Source of the DNA: Escherichia coli
Lineage (GTDB): Bacteria; Pseudomonadota; Gammaproteobacteria; Enterobacterales; Enterobacteriaceae
Assembly (NCBI GenBank): GCA_021307345.1
Contig: CP089930.1
Coordinates: 3,844,001-3,908,000 of the forward strand
DNA: 64,000 bases
Reading direction: 5' to 3'
The position numbers were made by a program, and so were the translations under genes. The notes under the pieces are model-generated. The model worked only from the letters and a program-made list of their open reading frames with translations. It made no database searches and had not been told where the DNA came from. This document shows, in pieces, positions 29,466-38,869 of the stretch. Position 1 is the stretch's first letter; every line of letters begins with the position of its first letter.

Positions 29466-30713
29466 CTATTTTTGCGCCGATTCATTACTGTCAGTTTTCG
29501 TTTCATCGTCATCGCTGAAAATACCATGCCCGGAGTTCAGCAACATTGAGACGAGCATATCATTATTAATCTCTTCACCATTTAAAACCCGCGCCAGAAT
29601 TTCGCTGCCAAAAAGCTGCGGCGAAAGAATGATGTCCGGATGTACCATTTTAATTTTATTCAGGTTTTTGCTATCGCTGACGGCCAGCACCGTTTTGACA
29701 TCTTTGCTCATATCTTTGGCTGACAGGACGACAAAAGCGTTATCTGCATCGTTATCACTGAGCGCCAGAATAGCCCGACAGTGATCGATTCCCGCTTTTT
29801 TTAATACCGAACTGTCATTGCTGTCACCGGGAATAACATCAGCATTGTCGCCTAATCGTTGCTCAAGTTGTTTGATGTCATCTTCTGGCAAATTGCTGAT
29901 AACAGTCACGTTTTGTCCGCGTTGATTCAGTTGCAGAATAGTGTTGATTGCCAGAATGGAGTGACCGCAAACAATAAAGTGATCTTTACGATTCATCGTA
30001 TGCTTGTTTCCTTTCACAAGTTTATTGAATCCTCCTCGGATAAGAGGACCAAAAATAGAGGTCATGGAGGTGGCGAAAACGGTAATGCCGGAAATAATGA
30101 CTGAAATAGTAAACAGGCGTGCCGATTCAGACACGGGAACGATATCGCCATAGCCCACGGTTGACATAGTTTCTATCGAAAAATAGAAAGCAGTCATCAG
30201 GCTCTCTATTCGCGGATTGAAACCCTCACTTAAATACAGCGCGCCGTAGGTGGAGTAAAACAGTAACGTCGTAAAACTAATAAAAGCAAAAATTGTCCCG
30301 GCGGCGGCACTACTGTGTGAGAAGTCTTTGCGCAGCACCAGCAGAATCACCAGCGTAAAGATGCAAAAACCAATACTAAATTTCAGCCAGGGATAAAAAT
30401 GCAAGGTGTAGATCAGCGTAATCAACAACAAAATAATACTGATTGCCCATGCCAGTTTTGCTCGAAATAACAAGCCGATCGAATTCAGAACAAGAAAGAC
30501 GCCGAGCATAAACAGCGGCGCATTGGCCAGCAAGGAGAGATCAAGTTCCGAAAATGCCTGGATATGGAAAATATCGAGCAGATTGACCGACATACCATAG
30601 ATTGTTTTAAAAATAAGCAATCCATTTAAAAAGACGGCTAGCGCGATAATATCGTGCCGCAGGGTCACCCATAAATTTACTGCTGTTTGCTTGAATGTAG
30701 CCCAGTGACTCAC
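29466..30713 (-). CDS. kch: voltage-gated potassium channel Kch
   Basis: A 415-residue protein with six membrane segments, the K+ selectivity filter TVGYGD (near residue 185) and a C-terminal RCK/TrkA-N domain beginning DHFIVCGHSILA. A soluble RCK fragment from an internal Met is reported in E. coli. The GTG at 30713 is chosen because SHWATFKQT follows as in K-12 and AGAGG lies upstream. The tail FSDDDETKTDSNESAQK is two residues shorter than K-12 (417). Physiological role is still unclear. Confidence 0.96.
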   Translation of the reverse strand: MSHWATFKQTAVNLWVTLRHDIIALAVFLNGLLIFKTIYGMSVNLLDIFHIQAFSELDLSLLANAPLFMLGVFLVLNSIGLLFRAKLAWAISIILLLITLIYTLHFYPWLKFSIGFCIFTLVILLVLRKDFSHSSAAAGTIFAFISFTTLLFYSTYGALYLSEGFNPRIESLMTAFYFSIETMSTVGYGDIVPVSESARLFTISVIISGITVFATSMTSIFGPLIRGGFNKLVKGNKHTMNRKDHFIVCGHSILAINTILQLNQRGQNVTVISNLPEDDIKQLEQRLGDNADVIPGDSNDSSVLKKAGIDHCRAILALSDNDADNAFVVLSAKDMSKDVKTVLAVSDSKNLNKIKMVHPDIILSPQLFGSEILARVLNGEEINNDMLVSMLLNSGHGIFSDDDETKTDSNESAQK

Positions 30714-31013
30714 TGATACCTCTGTAACCACAATTTTGTTTAATTATCTCTACGCGTACATAATGTGAGCATACATGCGACGCGTGAATATGTTAAACAA
30801 TAGTAGATGACTTTATCCGCAGTAATCAAAGGATTTGATTGAGCAATACCTTGTCAGGGAGGGGCATTTTTCCTGAATATGCTGACATCGTATAAAGAAA
30901 TACAGATAAAGTTATTATCTGTTTGTCATAGCGGCTGCGATGGCATACCTACAAGGAAAGGCCAAACAAGAACACGGTTGCTAAAACCGTGTTCTAAGAT
31001 GTTGAGCCTCTAT
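30714..31013. other. gap between kch and yciI
   Basis: This 300-base gap holds the kch upstream region. A small palindrome, AATCAAAGGATTTGATT, is at 30824-30840. A perfect 10-bp hairpin (AGAACACGGT with ACCGTGTTCT, 30969-30995) lies after yciI and could end its transcript, though its T tract is poor. No ORF with a convincing start is seen. Confidence 0.55.
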
Positions 31014-31310
31014 TCAGAACACTTTCTTAAAGGGCTTGACTGAAACGTGTTCATACACTCCAGCCGCCACGTAAGGATCGGCATCAGCCCATGCTTGCGC
31101 TGCTTCCAGAGATTCAAATTCAGCAATCACCGTCGAACCTGTAAAACCTGCGGCACCAGGATCATTGCTATCAACTGCTGGCATTGGTCCCGCAGTCAGC
31201 AAACGACCTTCATCATGCAGTAACTGCAAACGCGCTAAATGTGCCGGACGAACGGAAAGACGTTTTTCGAGACTATCGGTTTTGTCTTGAGCGTAAATTA
31301 CATACAACAC
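31014..31310 (-). CDS. yciI: YCII-related domain protein YciI
   Basis: A 98-residue protein of the YCII family (dimeric alpha-beta barrel), beginning LYVIYAQDK after the start. Conserved His/Asp positions are in [23 protein letters not shown] and [17 protein letters not shown]. Relatives suggest a small-molecule enzyme, but no reaction is established. The start is a GTG at 31310 with GGAG eight bases upstream, giving the K-12 length. It is divergent from tonB. Confidence 0.93.
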   Translation of the reverse strand: MLYVIYAQDKTDSLEKRLSVRPAHLARLQLLHDEGRLLTAGPMPAVDSNDPGAAGFTGSTVIAEFESLEAAQAWADADPYVAAGVYEHVSVKPFKKVF

Positions 31311-31465
31311 GGGCACAACTCCTTGTTCGGAAAAGTTGTAAAGTACGTTATTTGAAAGGGCGAAGATCTGCAACGGAAAGATGATGTCTTTGTTAAGAGT
31401 CTGGATAAAGTCAGGCCAATTACGCCAAAAATTGCGTTTTCACTGATCCTGATCGTTTTGTGTTA

Positions 31466-31495
31466 TTGAATATGATTGCTATTTGCATTTAAAAT
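31466..31495 (+). promoter_or_regulatory. tonB promoter with overlapping Fur box
   Basis: TTGAAT (31466-31471) and TAAAAT (31490-31495) are 18 bases apart. The intervening GAATATGATTGCTATTTGC resembles a Fur box, placed where bound Fur would block polymerase, in line with the known iron repression of tonB. Confidence 0.8.
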
Positions 31496-31533
31496 TGAGG
31501 CCTGGTTTTTCTACTGAAATGATTATGACTTCA

Positions 31534-32253
31534 ATGACCCTTGATTTACCTCGCCGCTTCCCCTGGCCGACGTTACTTTCAGTCTGCATTCACGGTGCTG
31601 TCGTGGCGGGTCTACTCTATACCTCGGTACATCAGGTTATTGAACTACCTGCGCCCGCGCAGCCGATTTCTGTCACCATGGTTGCGCCAGCGGATCTCGA
31701 ACCGCCACAAGCCGTTCAGCCGCCGCCGGAGCCGGTGGTAGAGCCAGAGCCGGAACCTGAGCCGATACCTGAACCGCCAAAAGAAGCGCCGGTGGTCATT
31801 GAAAAGCCGAAGCCAAAACCTAAGCCAAAACCTAAGCCAGTGAAAAAGGTGCAGGAACAGCCAAAGCGCGATGTTAAACCAGCGGAGTCGCGTCCGGCAT
31901 CACCGTTTGAAAATACGGCACCAGCGCGCCCGACCACCAGCACGGCAACGGCTGCAACCAGCAAACCAGTCACTAGTGTGGCTTCAGGACCACGCGCATT
32001 AAGCCGCAATCAGCCGCAGTATCCAGCGCGTGCGCAGGCATTGCGCATTGAAGGGCAGGTTAAAGTTAAATTTGACGTTACACCGGATGGTCGCGTGGAT
32101 AACGTACAAATTCTTTCCGCCAAACCCGCAAACATGTTTGAGCGCGAAGTGAAAAACGCGATGCGCAGATGGCGTTACGAGCCGGGTAAGCCAGGAAGTG
32201 GAATTGTGGTAAATATTCTGTTTAAAATTAACGGCACCACCGAAATTCAGTAA
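31534..32253 (+). CDS. tonB: energy-transducing protein TonB
   Basis: A 239-residue inner-membrane-anchored protein that, with ExbBD, transmits the proton-motive force to outer membrane receptors for siderophores and vitamin B12. The N-terminal anchor (residues 13-32, with the SxxxH motif SVCIHGAV) is followed by the periplasm-spanning Pro-rich region with Glu-Pro repeats ([12 protein letters not shown]) and Lys-Pro repeats ([10 protein letters not shown]). The C-terminal domain contains the TonB-box contact region [12 protein letters not shown]. The Lys-Pro segment is built from 12-base tandem DNA repeats. The ATG at 31534 gives MTLDLPRRF as in K-12. A Fur box overlaps the promoter. Confidence 0.99.
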   Translation: MTLDLPRRFPWPTLLSVCIHGAVVAGLLYTSVHQVIELPAPAQPISVTMVAPADLEPPQAVQPPPEPVVEPEPEPEPIPEPPKEAPVVIEKPKPKPKPKPKPVKKVQEQPKRDVKPAESRPASPFENTAPARPTTSTATAATSKPVTSVASGPRALSRNQPQYPARAQALRIEGQVKVKFDVTPDGRVDNVQILSAKPANMFEREVKNAMRRWRYEPGKPGSGIVVNILFKINGTTEIQ

Positions 32254-32259
32254 GTAAAA

Positions 32260-32291
32260 AGTCAAAAGCCTCCGACCGGAGGCTTTTGACT
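32260..32291. terminator. bidirectional terminator between tonB and yciA
   Basis: A 14-bp perfect stem, AGTCAAAAGCCTCC with its complement, around a GACC loop. A-rich before and T-containing after on both strands, it serves the convergent tonB and yciA genes. Confidence 0.88.
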
Positions 32292-32292
32292 A

Positions 32293-32691
32293 TTACTCAA
32301 CGGGTAAGGCGCGAGGCTTTCCTTCAGGATCTACAGCGACATACTTAAATAATGCTTCCGTCGCTTTATAGCGTTGCCCAAGTGGTTCAGACGCCACCTT
32401 TTTCACCCACACTTCAATATTAATACTGACAGATGTTGTCCCTTTTTGGACACAGCGTGCATAGCAGCACACTACATCGCCGACCGCAACCGGCCGCAAG
32501 AAAGTCATTCCTTCAACCCGCACGGTTACTACGCGACCGTGTGCAATTTCTTTTGCCAGAATGGCACCACCAATATCCATCTGCGACATTAACCAACCAC
32601 CAAAGATGTCACCATTGGCATTGGTATCGGCAGGCATGGCTAAAGTTCGTAAAACCAGATCGCCCTGGGGGACGTTATGTGTTGTTGACAT
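32293..32691 (-). CDS. yciA: acyl-CoA thioesterase YciA
   Basis: A 132-residue single hotdog-fold thioesterase that hydrolyses a wide range of acyl-CoAs. The active-site region DTNANGDIFGGWLMSQMDIGG lies near residues 21-41, with MTFLRPVAVGDVV as the central strand. It is the last of yciC-yciB-yciA on the minus strand and converges on tonB. Length equals K-12. Confidence 0.96.
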   Translation of the reverse strand: MSTTHNVPQGDLVLRTLAMPADTNANGDIFGGWLMSQMDIGGAILAKEIAHGRVVTVRVEGMTFLRPVAVGDVVCCYARCVQKGTTSVSINIEVWVKKVASEPLGQRYKATEALFKYVAVDPEGKPRALPVE

Positions 32692-32795
32692 GGTAAAACC
32701 GACTAAAAAGGAAAATCACAGGCGCGATGCTACTATGATTTTCCTGAGGAGAACAGAGGAGATACAGCGCCAGCCCCGAAGGACTGGCAGTCTGG

Positions 32796-33335
32796 TTATG
32801 ATTTATCTTCCTGTGGCATGTGGCGGTAGATATAGATACCGCTTAACAGCGTGAAGATTAAGGTGAGGGCGGTCAGACCGAACACTTTGAAGTTGACCCA
32901 AATATTTTGTGGTAGCCAGAAAGCGATATAGATGTTTGCCAGCCCGCAAAGGATAAAAAAGACTGCCCAGGCCAGATTCAACTTCGACCATACTGGCTGC
33001 GGCAGGGTAAGCTCTTTACCCAACATACGTTGAATCAGCGGCTTTTTCATTACCCATTGGCTAACCAACAGAGCACCGGCAAACAGTGCGTAAATTACGG
33101 TGACCTTCCATTTAATAAACTCATCATTGTGGAAGAATAGCGTCAGACCACCGAAGACAACCACCAGAACAAAGGTGATCAGAGCCATCTTCTCAACCTT
33201 ACGAAAGCGAACCCAGCTATAAATAAGCACAATCGCTGTGGCGACGATCAGCGCCGCAGTTGCCGCATAGATGTCATAAATCTTATAGAACGCGAAGAAG
33301 ACAACCAGCGGTAGAAAATCAAGAAACTGCTTCAT
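32796..33335 (-). CDS. yciB: inner membrane protein YciB (septation protein A family)
   Basis: A 179-residue protein with five hydrophobic segments, of the IspZ/YciB family linked to cell envelope and septation; E. coli YciB interacts with elongasome and divisome proteins in reported work. It begins [20 protein letters not shown]. It lies 29 bases after the yciC stop, suggesting a yciC-yciB-yciA operon; the yciB-yciA gap is 104 bases and holds a weak hairpin (GCCAGCCC/GACTGGC region). Confidence 0.95.
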   Translation of the reverse strand: MKQFLDFLPLVVFFAFYKIYDIYAATAALIVATAIVLIYSWVRFRKVEKMALITFVLVVVFGGLTLFFHNDEFIKWKVTVIYALFAGALLVSQWVMKKPLIQRMLGKELTLPQPVWSKLNLAWAVFFILCGLANIYIAFWLPQNIWVNFKVFGLTALTLIFTLLSGIYIYRHMPQEDKS

Positions 33336-33364
33336 TTTACGATTCCGTAATCAAATACTTAGGG

Positions 33365-34108
33365 TTATTGGCGAATCAACATGTACAGACGGAACAGATA
33401 GATGAGCAATACGGCTGAAATCAGGTTGCTCAAGGTGTTCGCCAGTACAGCGCCAATTTCTGGGGTTAATGCGGCAAACGAAGAGGCAAACAGCAACAAC
33501 AGTGTTTTTGCCAGCAACCAGCTCAATACCGCAGGTGCCACCAGACGCATATTCGCCCATGTCAGCCGCATACTGCTGCGCATGGAGGCGAAAACGCCCA
33601 TTTTATCCTGGACCAGCATCACGGGAGCCAACGCCAGCAGGATGGCCATGATGATACCAGGAACGACCACCAGCATGATGCCTATTTGCACAATCAATGT
33701 TGTCAGGAGGATTAGCAAGAATAGCTTCGGTAATACCGGAGCGCTCGCGCCAATTGCCCGTAATGCGCTGACCCGCTGACCGGCGGACACTAGCTGGATC
33801 ATTAATAATACGCCGCCCGCAAGAATGGCGTTACCGATTAATCCTGAAAAGGTAGAAGCAGCGGATGCACGCAGCAAAATCTGCTGTTGTTCCGGGGACA
33901 TATTTTGTACCAGGTCGAACAACCCACCGCCGCCACTAACGGGTACACCGTCATTGAGCTGCGCAAGTTGAGCGTCACTGGGTGAGAAAACATGTCCTAA
34001 CACCACTGTGATAAATGCACAAAGCAACGATACCAACAGAATGGTCATAAATTGATTACGGAAGAAATTTCCGGTGTCACGGTATACGGACTGCGCCGTG
34101 ATAGACAT
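33365..34108 (-). CDS. yciC: UPF0259 inner membrane protein YciC
   Basis: A 247-residue polytopic membrane protein with about six hydrophobic segments (for example [21 protein letters not shown] at residues 18-38). Function is not established. It is the first gene of the probable yciC-yciB-yciA unit and is divergent from ompW. Length equals K-12. Confidence 0.92.
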   Translation of the reverse strand: MSITAQSVYRDTGNFFRNQFMTILLVSLLCAFITVVLGHVFSPSDAQLAQLNDGVPVSGGGGLFDLVQNMSPEQQQILLRASAASTFSGLIGNAILAGGVLLMIQLVSAGQRVSALRAIGASAPVLPKLFLLILLTTLIVQIGIMLVVVPGIIMAILLALAPVMLVQDKMGVFASMRSSMRLTWANMRLVAPAVLSWLLAKTLLLLFASSFAALTPEIGAVLANTLSNLISAVLLIYLFRLYMLIRQ

Positions 34109-34462
34109 GCACTCTCCTTGAGTTTTATGCAGGTGTTAATTAGCGGGCAATTGTACCCTGGTTAGCCTCTCAGTGGCAGCATCAGGTCATGTATGGAAAA
34201 GCATATCTTTGTAAAGCGGAGGTAATTGTTGGCATTTATGTGTGCAGACGGGAGCAAGTGGCGAGCGCGTTAATATTTGCGCAGCGCAAATATTCGAAAA
34301 TTGATTTAAATCACATTAACCAGGATTTGTGATGCAACTTCTAAATTAATCCAGATCAATAAAGGGTGATTTAGAGGATGTAGTGTGATCTGTGTAGGAT
34401 CATTTGTTACCCCAATGTAGGTATATTTGTCACGTTTTTATAACCATAACGACGGAGCGGAT
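34109..34462. promoter_or_regulatory. yciC-ompW intergenic control region
   Basis: A 354-base gap. It contains a perfect 23-base palindrome at 34272-34294 (arms AATATTTGCGC, centre A), followed by an FNR-like site TTGATTTAAATCAC at 34301-34314. E. coli ompW is reported to be FNR-dependent, and the single mismatch fits moderate activation. Further on, CCAGATCAATAAAGG (34352-34366) is another half-site-like element. No ORF. Confidence 0.65.
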
Positions 34463-35101
34463 ATGAAAAAATTAACAGTGGCGGCTTTGGCAGTAACAAC
34501 ACTTCTCTCTGGCACAGCCTTTGCGCATGAAGCAGGCGAGTTTTTTATGCGTGCAGGTTCTGCGACTGTGCGTCCGACAGAAGGCGCTGGTGGTACGTTA
34601 GGAAGTCTGGGGGGATTTAGCGTGACTAATAACACTCAGTTGGGCCTGACGTTTACGTATATGGCGACTGACAATATCGGTGTTGAATTACTGGCAGCGA
34701 CGCCTTTCCGCCATAAAATCGGTACTCGCGCGACCGGTGATATTGCAACAGTCCATCATCTGCCGCCAACACTGATGGCGCAGTGGTATTTTGGTGATGC
34801 CAGCAGCAAATTCCGTCCTTACGTTGGTGCCGGTATTAACTACACCACGTTCTTTGATAATGGATTTAACGATCATGGCAAAGAGGCCGGGCTTTCCGAT
34901 CTCAGTCTGAAAGATTCCTGGGGCGCTGCCGGGCAGGTTGGGGTGGATTATCTGATTAACCGTGACTGGTTGGTTAACATGTCAGTCTGGTACATGGATA
35001 TTGATACTACCGCAAATTATAAACTGGGCGGTGCACAGCAACACGACAGTGTACGCCTCGATCCGTGGGTGTTTATGTTCTCCGCAGGATATCGTTTTTA
35101 A
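34463..35101 (+). CDS. ompW: outer membrane protein OmpW
   Basis: A 212-residue precursor: a 21-residue signal peptide (MKKLTVAALAVTTLLSGTAF, cleaved after AFA), then an eight-stranded beta-barrel ending in the outer membrane C-terminal aromatic motif SAGYRF. The family forms narrow hydrophobic channels, and OmpW is the colicin S4 receptor. The ATG at 34463 follows GGAGCGG; a start at 34427 would put 12 residues before the signal. FNR-like and palindromic sequences lie upstream. Confidence 0.98.
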   Translation: MKKLTVAALAVTTLLSGTAFAHEAGEFFMRAGSATVRPTEGAGGTLGSLGGFSVTNNTQLGLTFTYMATDNIGVELLAATPFRHKIGTRATGDIATVHHLPPTLMAQWYFGDASSKFRPYVGAGINYTTFFDNGFNDHGKEAGLSDLSLKDSWGAAGQVGVDYLINRDWLVNMSVWYMDIDTTANYKLGGAQQHDSVRLDPWVFMFSAGYRF

Positions 35102-35114
35102 TTCCCCGCAAAAA

Positions 35115-35136
35115 TGACCCCGTAATTACGGGGTCA
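35115..35136. terminator. terminator between ompW and yciE
   Basis: A perfect 22-base palindrome with arms TGACCCCGTAA and TTACGGGGTCA. On the minus strand it is followed by TTTTTGCGG, a good terminator for yciGFE; it may also end ompW. Confidence 0.85.
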
Positions 35137-35159
35137 ATAAGGACATGGTATAAAGGGTA

Positions 35160-35666
35160 TTATTTCTTCGCTTCTACGCCATCAGTTTCAGCACGAATTA
35201 AAAATTTTTCAGTTGTTTGCGGAATATGCTGAATTAGCCAGTCGGCCATCTGCTTTTCCTCATTTAAAATCGCTTCGATGACCGGAATAGAGGCTGTATC
35301 ACCGGCATTTTTTGCCGCAGCTAATAGTGAGGTATAGCAGGCGATTTCAAATTGCTCGAAGACATAGCCGCTAATGGAACCTTTGACAATTTCATCAGAA
35401 GGAAAAATACCACCGATTGACTGCCCAAGCGCAGCCATTTTACTCATGGAATCTTTAATGACTGAACGTGAAATGTCATTACGATCAAGAATAGTTTCCA
35501 GTTGAACAATCTGGTTTTTGGTTTCACTAAGATGTTGTTCAATACGAGCGCGTAGTTCAGGATAATTATCTATACGGCTGGCCATGGATTCAAGCATAGA
35601 TTCGGCTTGCTTTTCCATTGCGTGGGCGTCACGTAGCCAGTCATGATAATGTTCAATACGATTCAT
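35160..35666 (-). CDS. yciE: ferritin-like DUF892 protein YciE
   Basis: A 168-residue, largely helical protein of the DUF892 ferritin-like family. Carboxylates and histidines typical of a diiron four-helix bundle are spaced along it (RIEQHLSETKNQI, YVFEQFEIACYTSL, AILNEEKQMADWL). Function is not established; the yciGFE genes are stress and sigma-S induced in enterobacteria. It is the last gene of yciG-yciF-yciE, with a 45-base gap from yciF. Confidence 0.94.
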   Translation of the reverse strand: MNRIEHYHDWLRDAHAMEKQAESMLESMASRIDNYPELRARIEQHLSETKNQIVQLETILDRNDISRSVIKDSMSKMAALGQSIGGIFPSDEIVKGSISGYVFEQFEIACYTSLLAAAKNAGDTASIPVIEAILNEEKQMADWLIQHIPQTTEKFLIRAETDGVEAKK

Positions 35667-35711
35667 GAAAATGTCCTCTTTATAAAATTACTGAAAGTTG
35701 AAGTTCATATT

Positions 35712-36212
35712 TCAGGCTTTATTTTCGGCTTTCTTATTTACGTTATTAAGAGCCAGATCAGTCAGTTTGATGTCTGTGGCCTTTTCTTCTTCCAGAGTTT
35801 CTTTCAGAAGCTTCGCTGCTTTACGGTAACCTAATTGTTCAGCCAGTGTCGCTAAGGTCCCGTAACTGGCAATTTCATAGTGCTCGACTTTCTGTGCAGC
35901 AGCAATGAGCGCGGCGTCACGCACTTCGTTTTTTTCTGTGCTCTCAATGACCTCATTAGCTTCTTCAATGAGTCCTTCCATTGCTACGCACTTCATGCGT
36001 TTAATTTTAAGATTTGATTCGGATTCTACGACTTGATCAATACGTTCTATCTGTCCATGAGTTTCCTCAAGGTGCGCATGAAAAGCCTGACTTAGTTTTT
36101 CGTTTGATGTTGCTCTGGCGAATTTTGCCAGTGCCCGGGTTAATTGTTTTTCTGCGCTGTAGGTGTCTGAAAGCAGGTGAATAAATACATCTTCAATAGT
36201 CTTCATATTCAT
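35712..36212 (-). CDS. yciF: ferritin-like DUF892 protein YciF
   Basis: A 166-residue paralogue of YciE in the same four-helix ferritin-like family (IEDVFIHLLSDTYSAEKQL, FHAHLEETHGQIERI, KVEHYEIASYGTL, LKETLEEEKATD). The K-12 homologue crystallises as a dimer with ferritin-like bundles. The ATG at 36212 gives MNMKTIEDV, matching K-12, with GGAGAAA upstream; a longer frame to 36260 is not supported. It lies 67 bases after yciG. Confidence 0.95.
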   Translation of the reverse strand: MNMKTIEDVFIHLLSDTYSAEKQLTRALAKFARATSNEKLSQAFHAHLEETHGQIERIDQVVESESNLKIKRMKCVAMEGLIEEANEVIESTEKNEVRDAALIAAAQKVEHYEIASYGTLATLAEQLGYRKAAKLLKETLEEEKATDIKLTDLALNNVNKKAENKA

Positions 36213-36279
36213 ATTTTTCTCCAGTGAAATCACTGCGAGCCATACGGCCCGCAGATACAATTATCTTTATCAGCTGATA

Positions 36280-36477
36280 TTAATAATTAACGGTGGAACA
36301 GGATTTTCCTGATTTATTACCACCGCTTTGTTGACCGCCTTTTTTACCCGCTTCGGATGCGCGTTGCGGATCGTTTTTAAAATTACCGCCGCTGTGCTGA
36401 CCACCTTTACGACCTGCGTCGGATGCCTTCTCACGATCTTCGGCGAAATTTCCTGAACCACCACGATGTTCGGCCAT
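36280..36477 (-). CDS. yciG: KGG-repeat stress protein YciG, with C-terminal extension
   Basis: A 65-residue hydrophilic protein with two copies of the stress-associated KGG motif (DREKASDAGRKGGQHSGGNF and DPQRASEAGKKGGQQSGGN). I recall K-12 YciG as 59 residues ending SGKS; here the frame continues CSTVNY before TAA, consistent with loss of a TGA stop. Function is unknown; homologues are induced by sigma-S and desiccation-type stress. GGGAG precedes the ATG at 36477. It is the first gene of yciGFE. Confidence 0.9.
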   Translation of the reverse strand: MAEHRGGSGNFAEDREKASDAGRKGGQHSGGNFKNDPQRASEAGKKGGQQSGGNKSGKSCSTVNY

Positions 36478-36858
36478 GTTATTTCTCCCGTTACGTTGCA
36501 TTGTTTGACTAATATGAGTGTTGTGTGTCGACACTCATTAAAATTAGTTGCTAATAAGAATTAGTCAAATTAAGCGTGACAAGGAGGGAGGGTGGAAAAT
36601 ATATTTTGAGGAAGGTTCTGGATATATTAATAATTGCCTGAGGAATAAGTGACTTAGGAAAAATTATTGATTTTACTGGTGTTATGTTGCGGGATTAATT
36701 TGTTTGATTATATTACTATTGGGCGGAAAAATGACGTAAGTTGACGTATGTTAGGGTTAAGCGAAACGGTAAAAAGGCAAATAATAAATAAAATTAAGAT
36801 TTTTCTGGCTTCGTTAAAGGAATACAAAATGCCGCCAGCAGAACTGACGGCTGTGGGA
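36478..36858. other. yciG upstream region and trp operon 3' end
   Basis: A 381-base gap with the yciGFE promoter region on one side and the trp terminator at 36829-36850 on the other. A hairpin with ATGAGTG/CACTCAT arms (36514-36538) lies in the probable yciG leader. On the minus strand TTGACT near 36563-36568 has a TAATTT 16 bases later, a possible promoter. The middle is AT-rich with no supported gene. Confidence 0.5.
36829..36850 (-). terminator. trp operon terminator (trp t)
   Basis: On the minus strand GCCGTCAG pairs with CTGGCGGC (one G-U pair) around TTCTG, followed by ATTTTGTATTCC. It is nine bases after the trpA stop, matching trp t in K-12. Confidence 0.88.
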
Positions 36859-37665
36859 TTAACTGCGTGTTGCCGCTTTCATCGGTTGTATAAAAGCTTT
36901 CAATGCCACCAACATTTTCTCTGGCTCATCAATATGTTGCTCGATGATTTTAACAATGGCCGAACCAGAAATCGCGCCCGCAGCTCCTGCATCAATCGCT
37001 GCTTTTACCTGATCCGGGGCGGAAATACCAAATCCCTGCAATGGAGGTGCAGCGTTGTACTCTTTCAGCTTCGCAACCAGATGATTGAGGGGTAACGCGG
37101 CGCGGTTTTCTGCGCCGGTCACGCCCGCACGCGACAATAAATAGGTGTAACCACGACCATAAGAGGCTATCTGACGCAGCAAATCATCGTCGGCATTCGG
37201 CGGGCAGATAAATATAGGTGCGACGTTATGGCGCAACGCAGCCTGGCGGAAGGGCGCAGACTCTTCCACGGGCACATCGGCAACCAGCACCGAATCGACG
37301 CCGAGTTTCTCGCATTGGGCATAAAACTCATCAATACCTTTGTTAAACACCAGGTTGGCATACATCAGAAGGCCAATGGGAATATTCGGGTGTTTCTGGC
37401 GAATCAGTGCCAGCATTTCAAAACATTGTGCCGGGGTCACACCCGCCGCAAAAGCACGCAGTGTGGCGTTTTGAATCGTCGGGCCATCTGCCAGCGGGTC
37501 AGAGAAGGGGATGCCTAACTCCAGCGCGTCAGCACCGGCTTCAATTAGCGTATCGATAATTTTCAGCGACTGCTCAATGCCCGGATCACCGAGCGTGACG
37601 AAAGGAACGAATGCGCCTTCTTTGCGCTCCTTCAAACGGGCAAACAGAGTTTCATAGCGTTCCAT
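36859..37665 (-). CDS. trpA: tryptophan synthase alpha subunit
   Basis: A 268-residue TIM barrel cleaves indole-3-glycerol phosphate to indole and glyceraldehyde-3-phosphate; indole is channelled to TrpB. The catalytic Glu49 (DALELGIPF) and Asp60 (DPLADGP) are at their canonical positions. It is the last gene of trpEDCBA; its ATG overlaps the trpB stop by one base. Confidence 0.99.
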   Translation of the reverse strand: MERYETLFARLKERKEGAFVPFVTLGDPGIEQSLKIIDTLIEAGADALELGIPFSDPLADGPTIQNATLRAFAAGVTPAQCFEMLALIRQKHPNIPIGLLMYANLVFNKGIDEFYAQCEKLGVDSVLVADVPVEESAPFRQAALRHNVAPIFICPPNADDDLLRQIASYGRGYTYLLSRAGVTGAENRAALPLNHLVAKLKEYNAAPPLQGFGISAPDQVKAAIDAGAAGAISGSAIVKIIEQHIDEPEKMLVALKAFIQPMKAATRS

Positions 37666-38858
37666 CAGATTTCCCCTCGTGCTTTCAAAATATCGTGAAC
37701 GGTGAAGATGTCTTTGTCGCCGCGACCGGAAAGGTTAACCACCAGCAGCTGCTCTTTTTCCGGGTTTTCGCGCATCATTTTCAGCGCATGAGCCAGGGCA
37801 TGGGAGGATTCCAGCGCCGGAATAATCCCTTCATGCAGGCACAGCGTTTTAAAGGCGTCCAGTGCTTCATCATCGGTAATTGAGACATAATCAGCGCGTC
37901 CAGTGCTGTTGAGATACGCGTGTTGCGGGCCGACAGACGGGAAATCCAGCCCGGCTGAGATGGAGTAAGATTCTTCAATCTGCCCGTCTTCTGTCTGCAT
38001 CATCGGCGCTTTCATACCGAAATAGATGCCCACACGACCATGTTTCAATGGTGCACCGTGCTCGCCGGTTTCGATACCGTGACCGCCTGGTTCCACCCCA
38101 ATCAGGCCAACGTCGGTTTCGTTGATGAAATCAGCAAACATCCCGATGGCATTCGAACCGCCGCCAACACAGGCGATAACGGCGTCCGGTAGGCGACCTT
38201 CTCTTTCCAGAATCTGTGCTTTGGTTTCTTCGCCAATCATCCGTTGAAACTCACGCACAATGGTCGGGTAAGGATGCGGGCCAGCTGCGGTGCCCAGCAT
38301 GTAGTGCGCGGTTTCATAACTTCCGGACCAGTCGCGCAGTGCCTCGTTACAAGCATCTTTCAGCGTCGCGGAACCGCTATGTACCGGAATCACTTCCGCG
38401 CCCATTAAGCGCATACGAAAAACGTTGGGCGACTGACGTTCGACGTCTTTGGCACCCATATAAATTCGACATTTCAGGCCAAGCAGGGCGCTGGCAAGGG
38501 CAGACGCCACACCATGCTGACCGGCACCGGTTTCGGCGATGATTTCGGTTTTACCCATCCGCTTCGCCAGTAAGGCCTGACCTAGCACCTGGTTTGTTTT
38601 ATGTGCGCCGCCGTGCAGTAAATCTTCACGCTTCAGGTACAACGTGGTGTTAGTGCCGGCCGTAATATTCTGGCATTTGGTCAGCGCGGTCGGGCGTCCG
38701 GCATAGTTTTTTAGCAGATCATTAAACTGCGCCTGAAATTCTGGATCTTTTTGTGCGCTGACGAAGGCTTCTTCCAGCTGGCGCAGGGCAGGCATCAGGA
38801 TTTGTGGCACGTACATGCCGCCAAACTCACCAAAATACGGGTTAAGTAATGTTGTCAT
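37665..38858 (-). CDS. trpB: tryptophan synthase beta subunit
   Basis: A 397-residue PLP enzyme condenses indole and serine to tryptophan. The PLP lysine is Lys87 in GGAHKTNQ; the phosphate-binding loop is [10 protein letters not shown]. It follows trpC after 11 bases and overlaps trpA by one base, consistent with equimolar alpha2-beta2 synthesis. Length equals K-12. Confidence 0.99.
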   Translation of the reverse strand: MTTLLNPYFGEFGGMYVPQILMPALRQLEEAFVSAQKDPEFQAQFNDLLKNYAGRPTALTKCQNITAGTNTTLYLKREDLLHGGAHKTNQVLGQALLAKRMGKTEIIAETGAGQHGVASALASALLGLKCRIYMGAKDVERQSPNVFRMRLMGAEVIPVHSGSATLKDACNEALRDWSGSYETAHYMLGTAAGPHPYPTIVREFQRMIGEETKAQILEREGRLPDAVIACVGGGSNAIGMFADFINETDVGLIGVEPGGHGIETGEHGAPLKHGRVGIYFGMKAPMMQTEDGQIEESYSISAGLDFPSVGPQHAYLNSTGRADYVSITDDEALDAFKTLCLHEGIIPALESSHALAHALKMMRENPEKEQLLVVNLSGRGDKDIFTVHDILKARGEI

Positions 38859-38869
38859 TGTTCCTTTCC

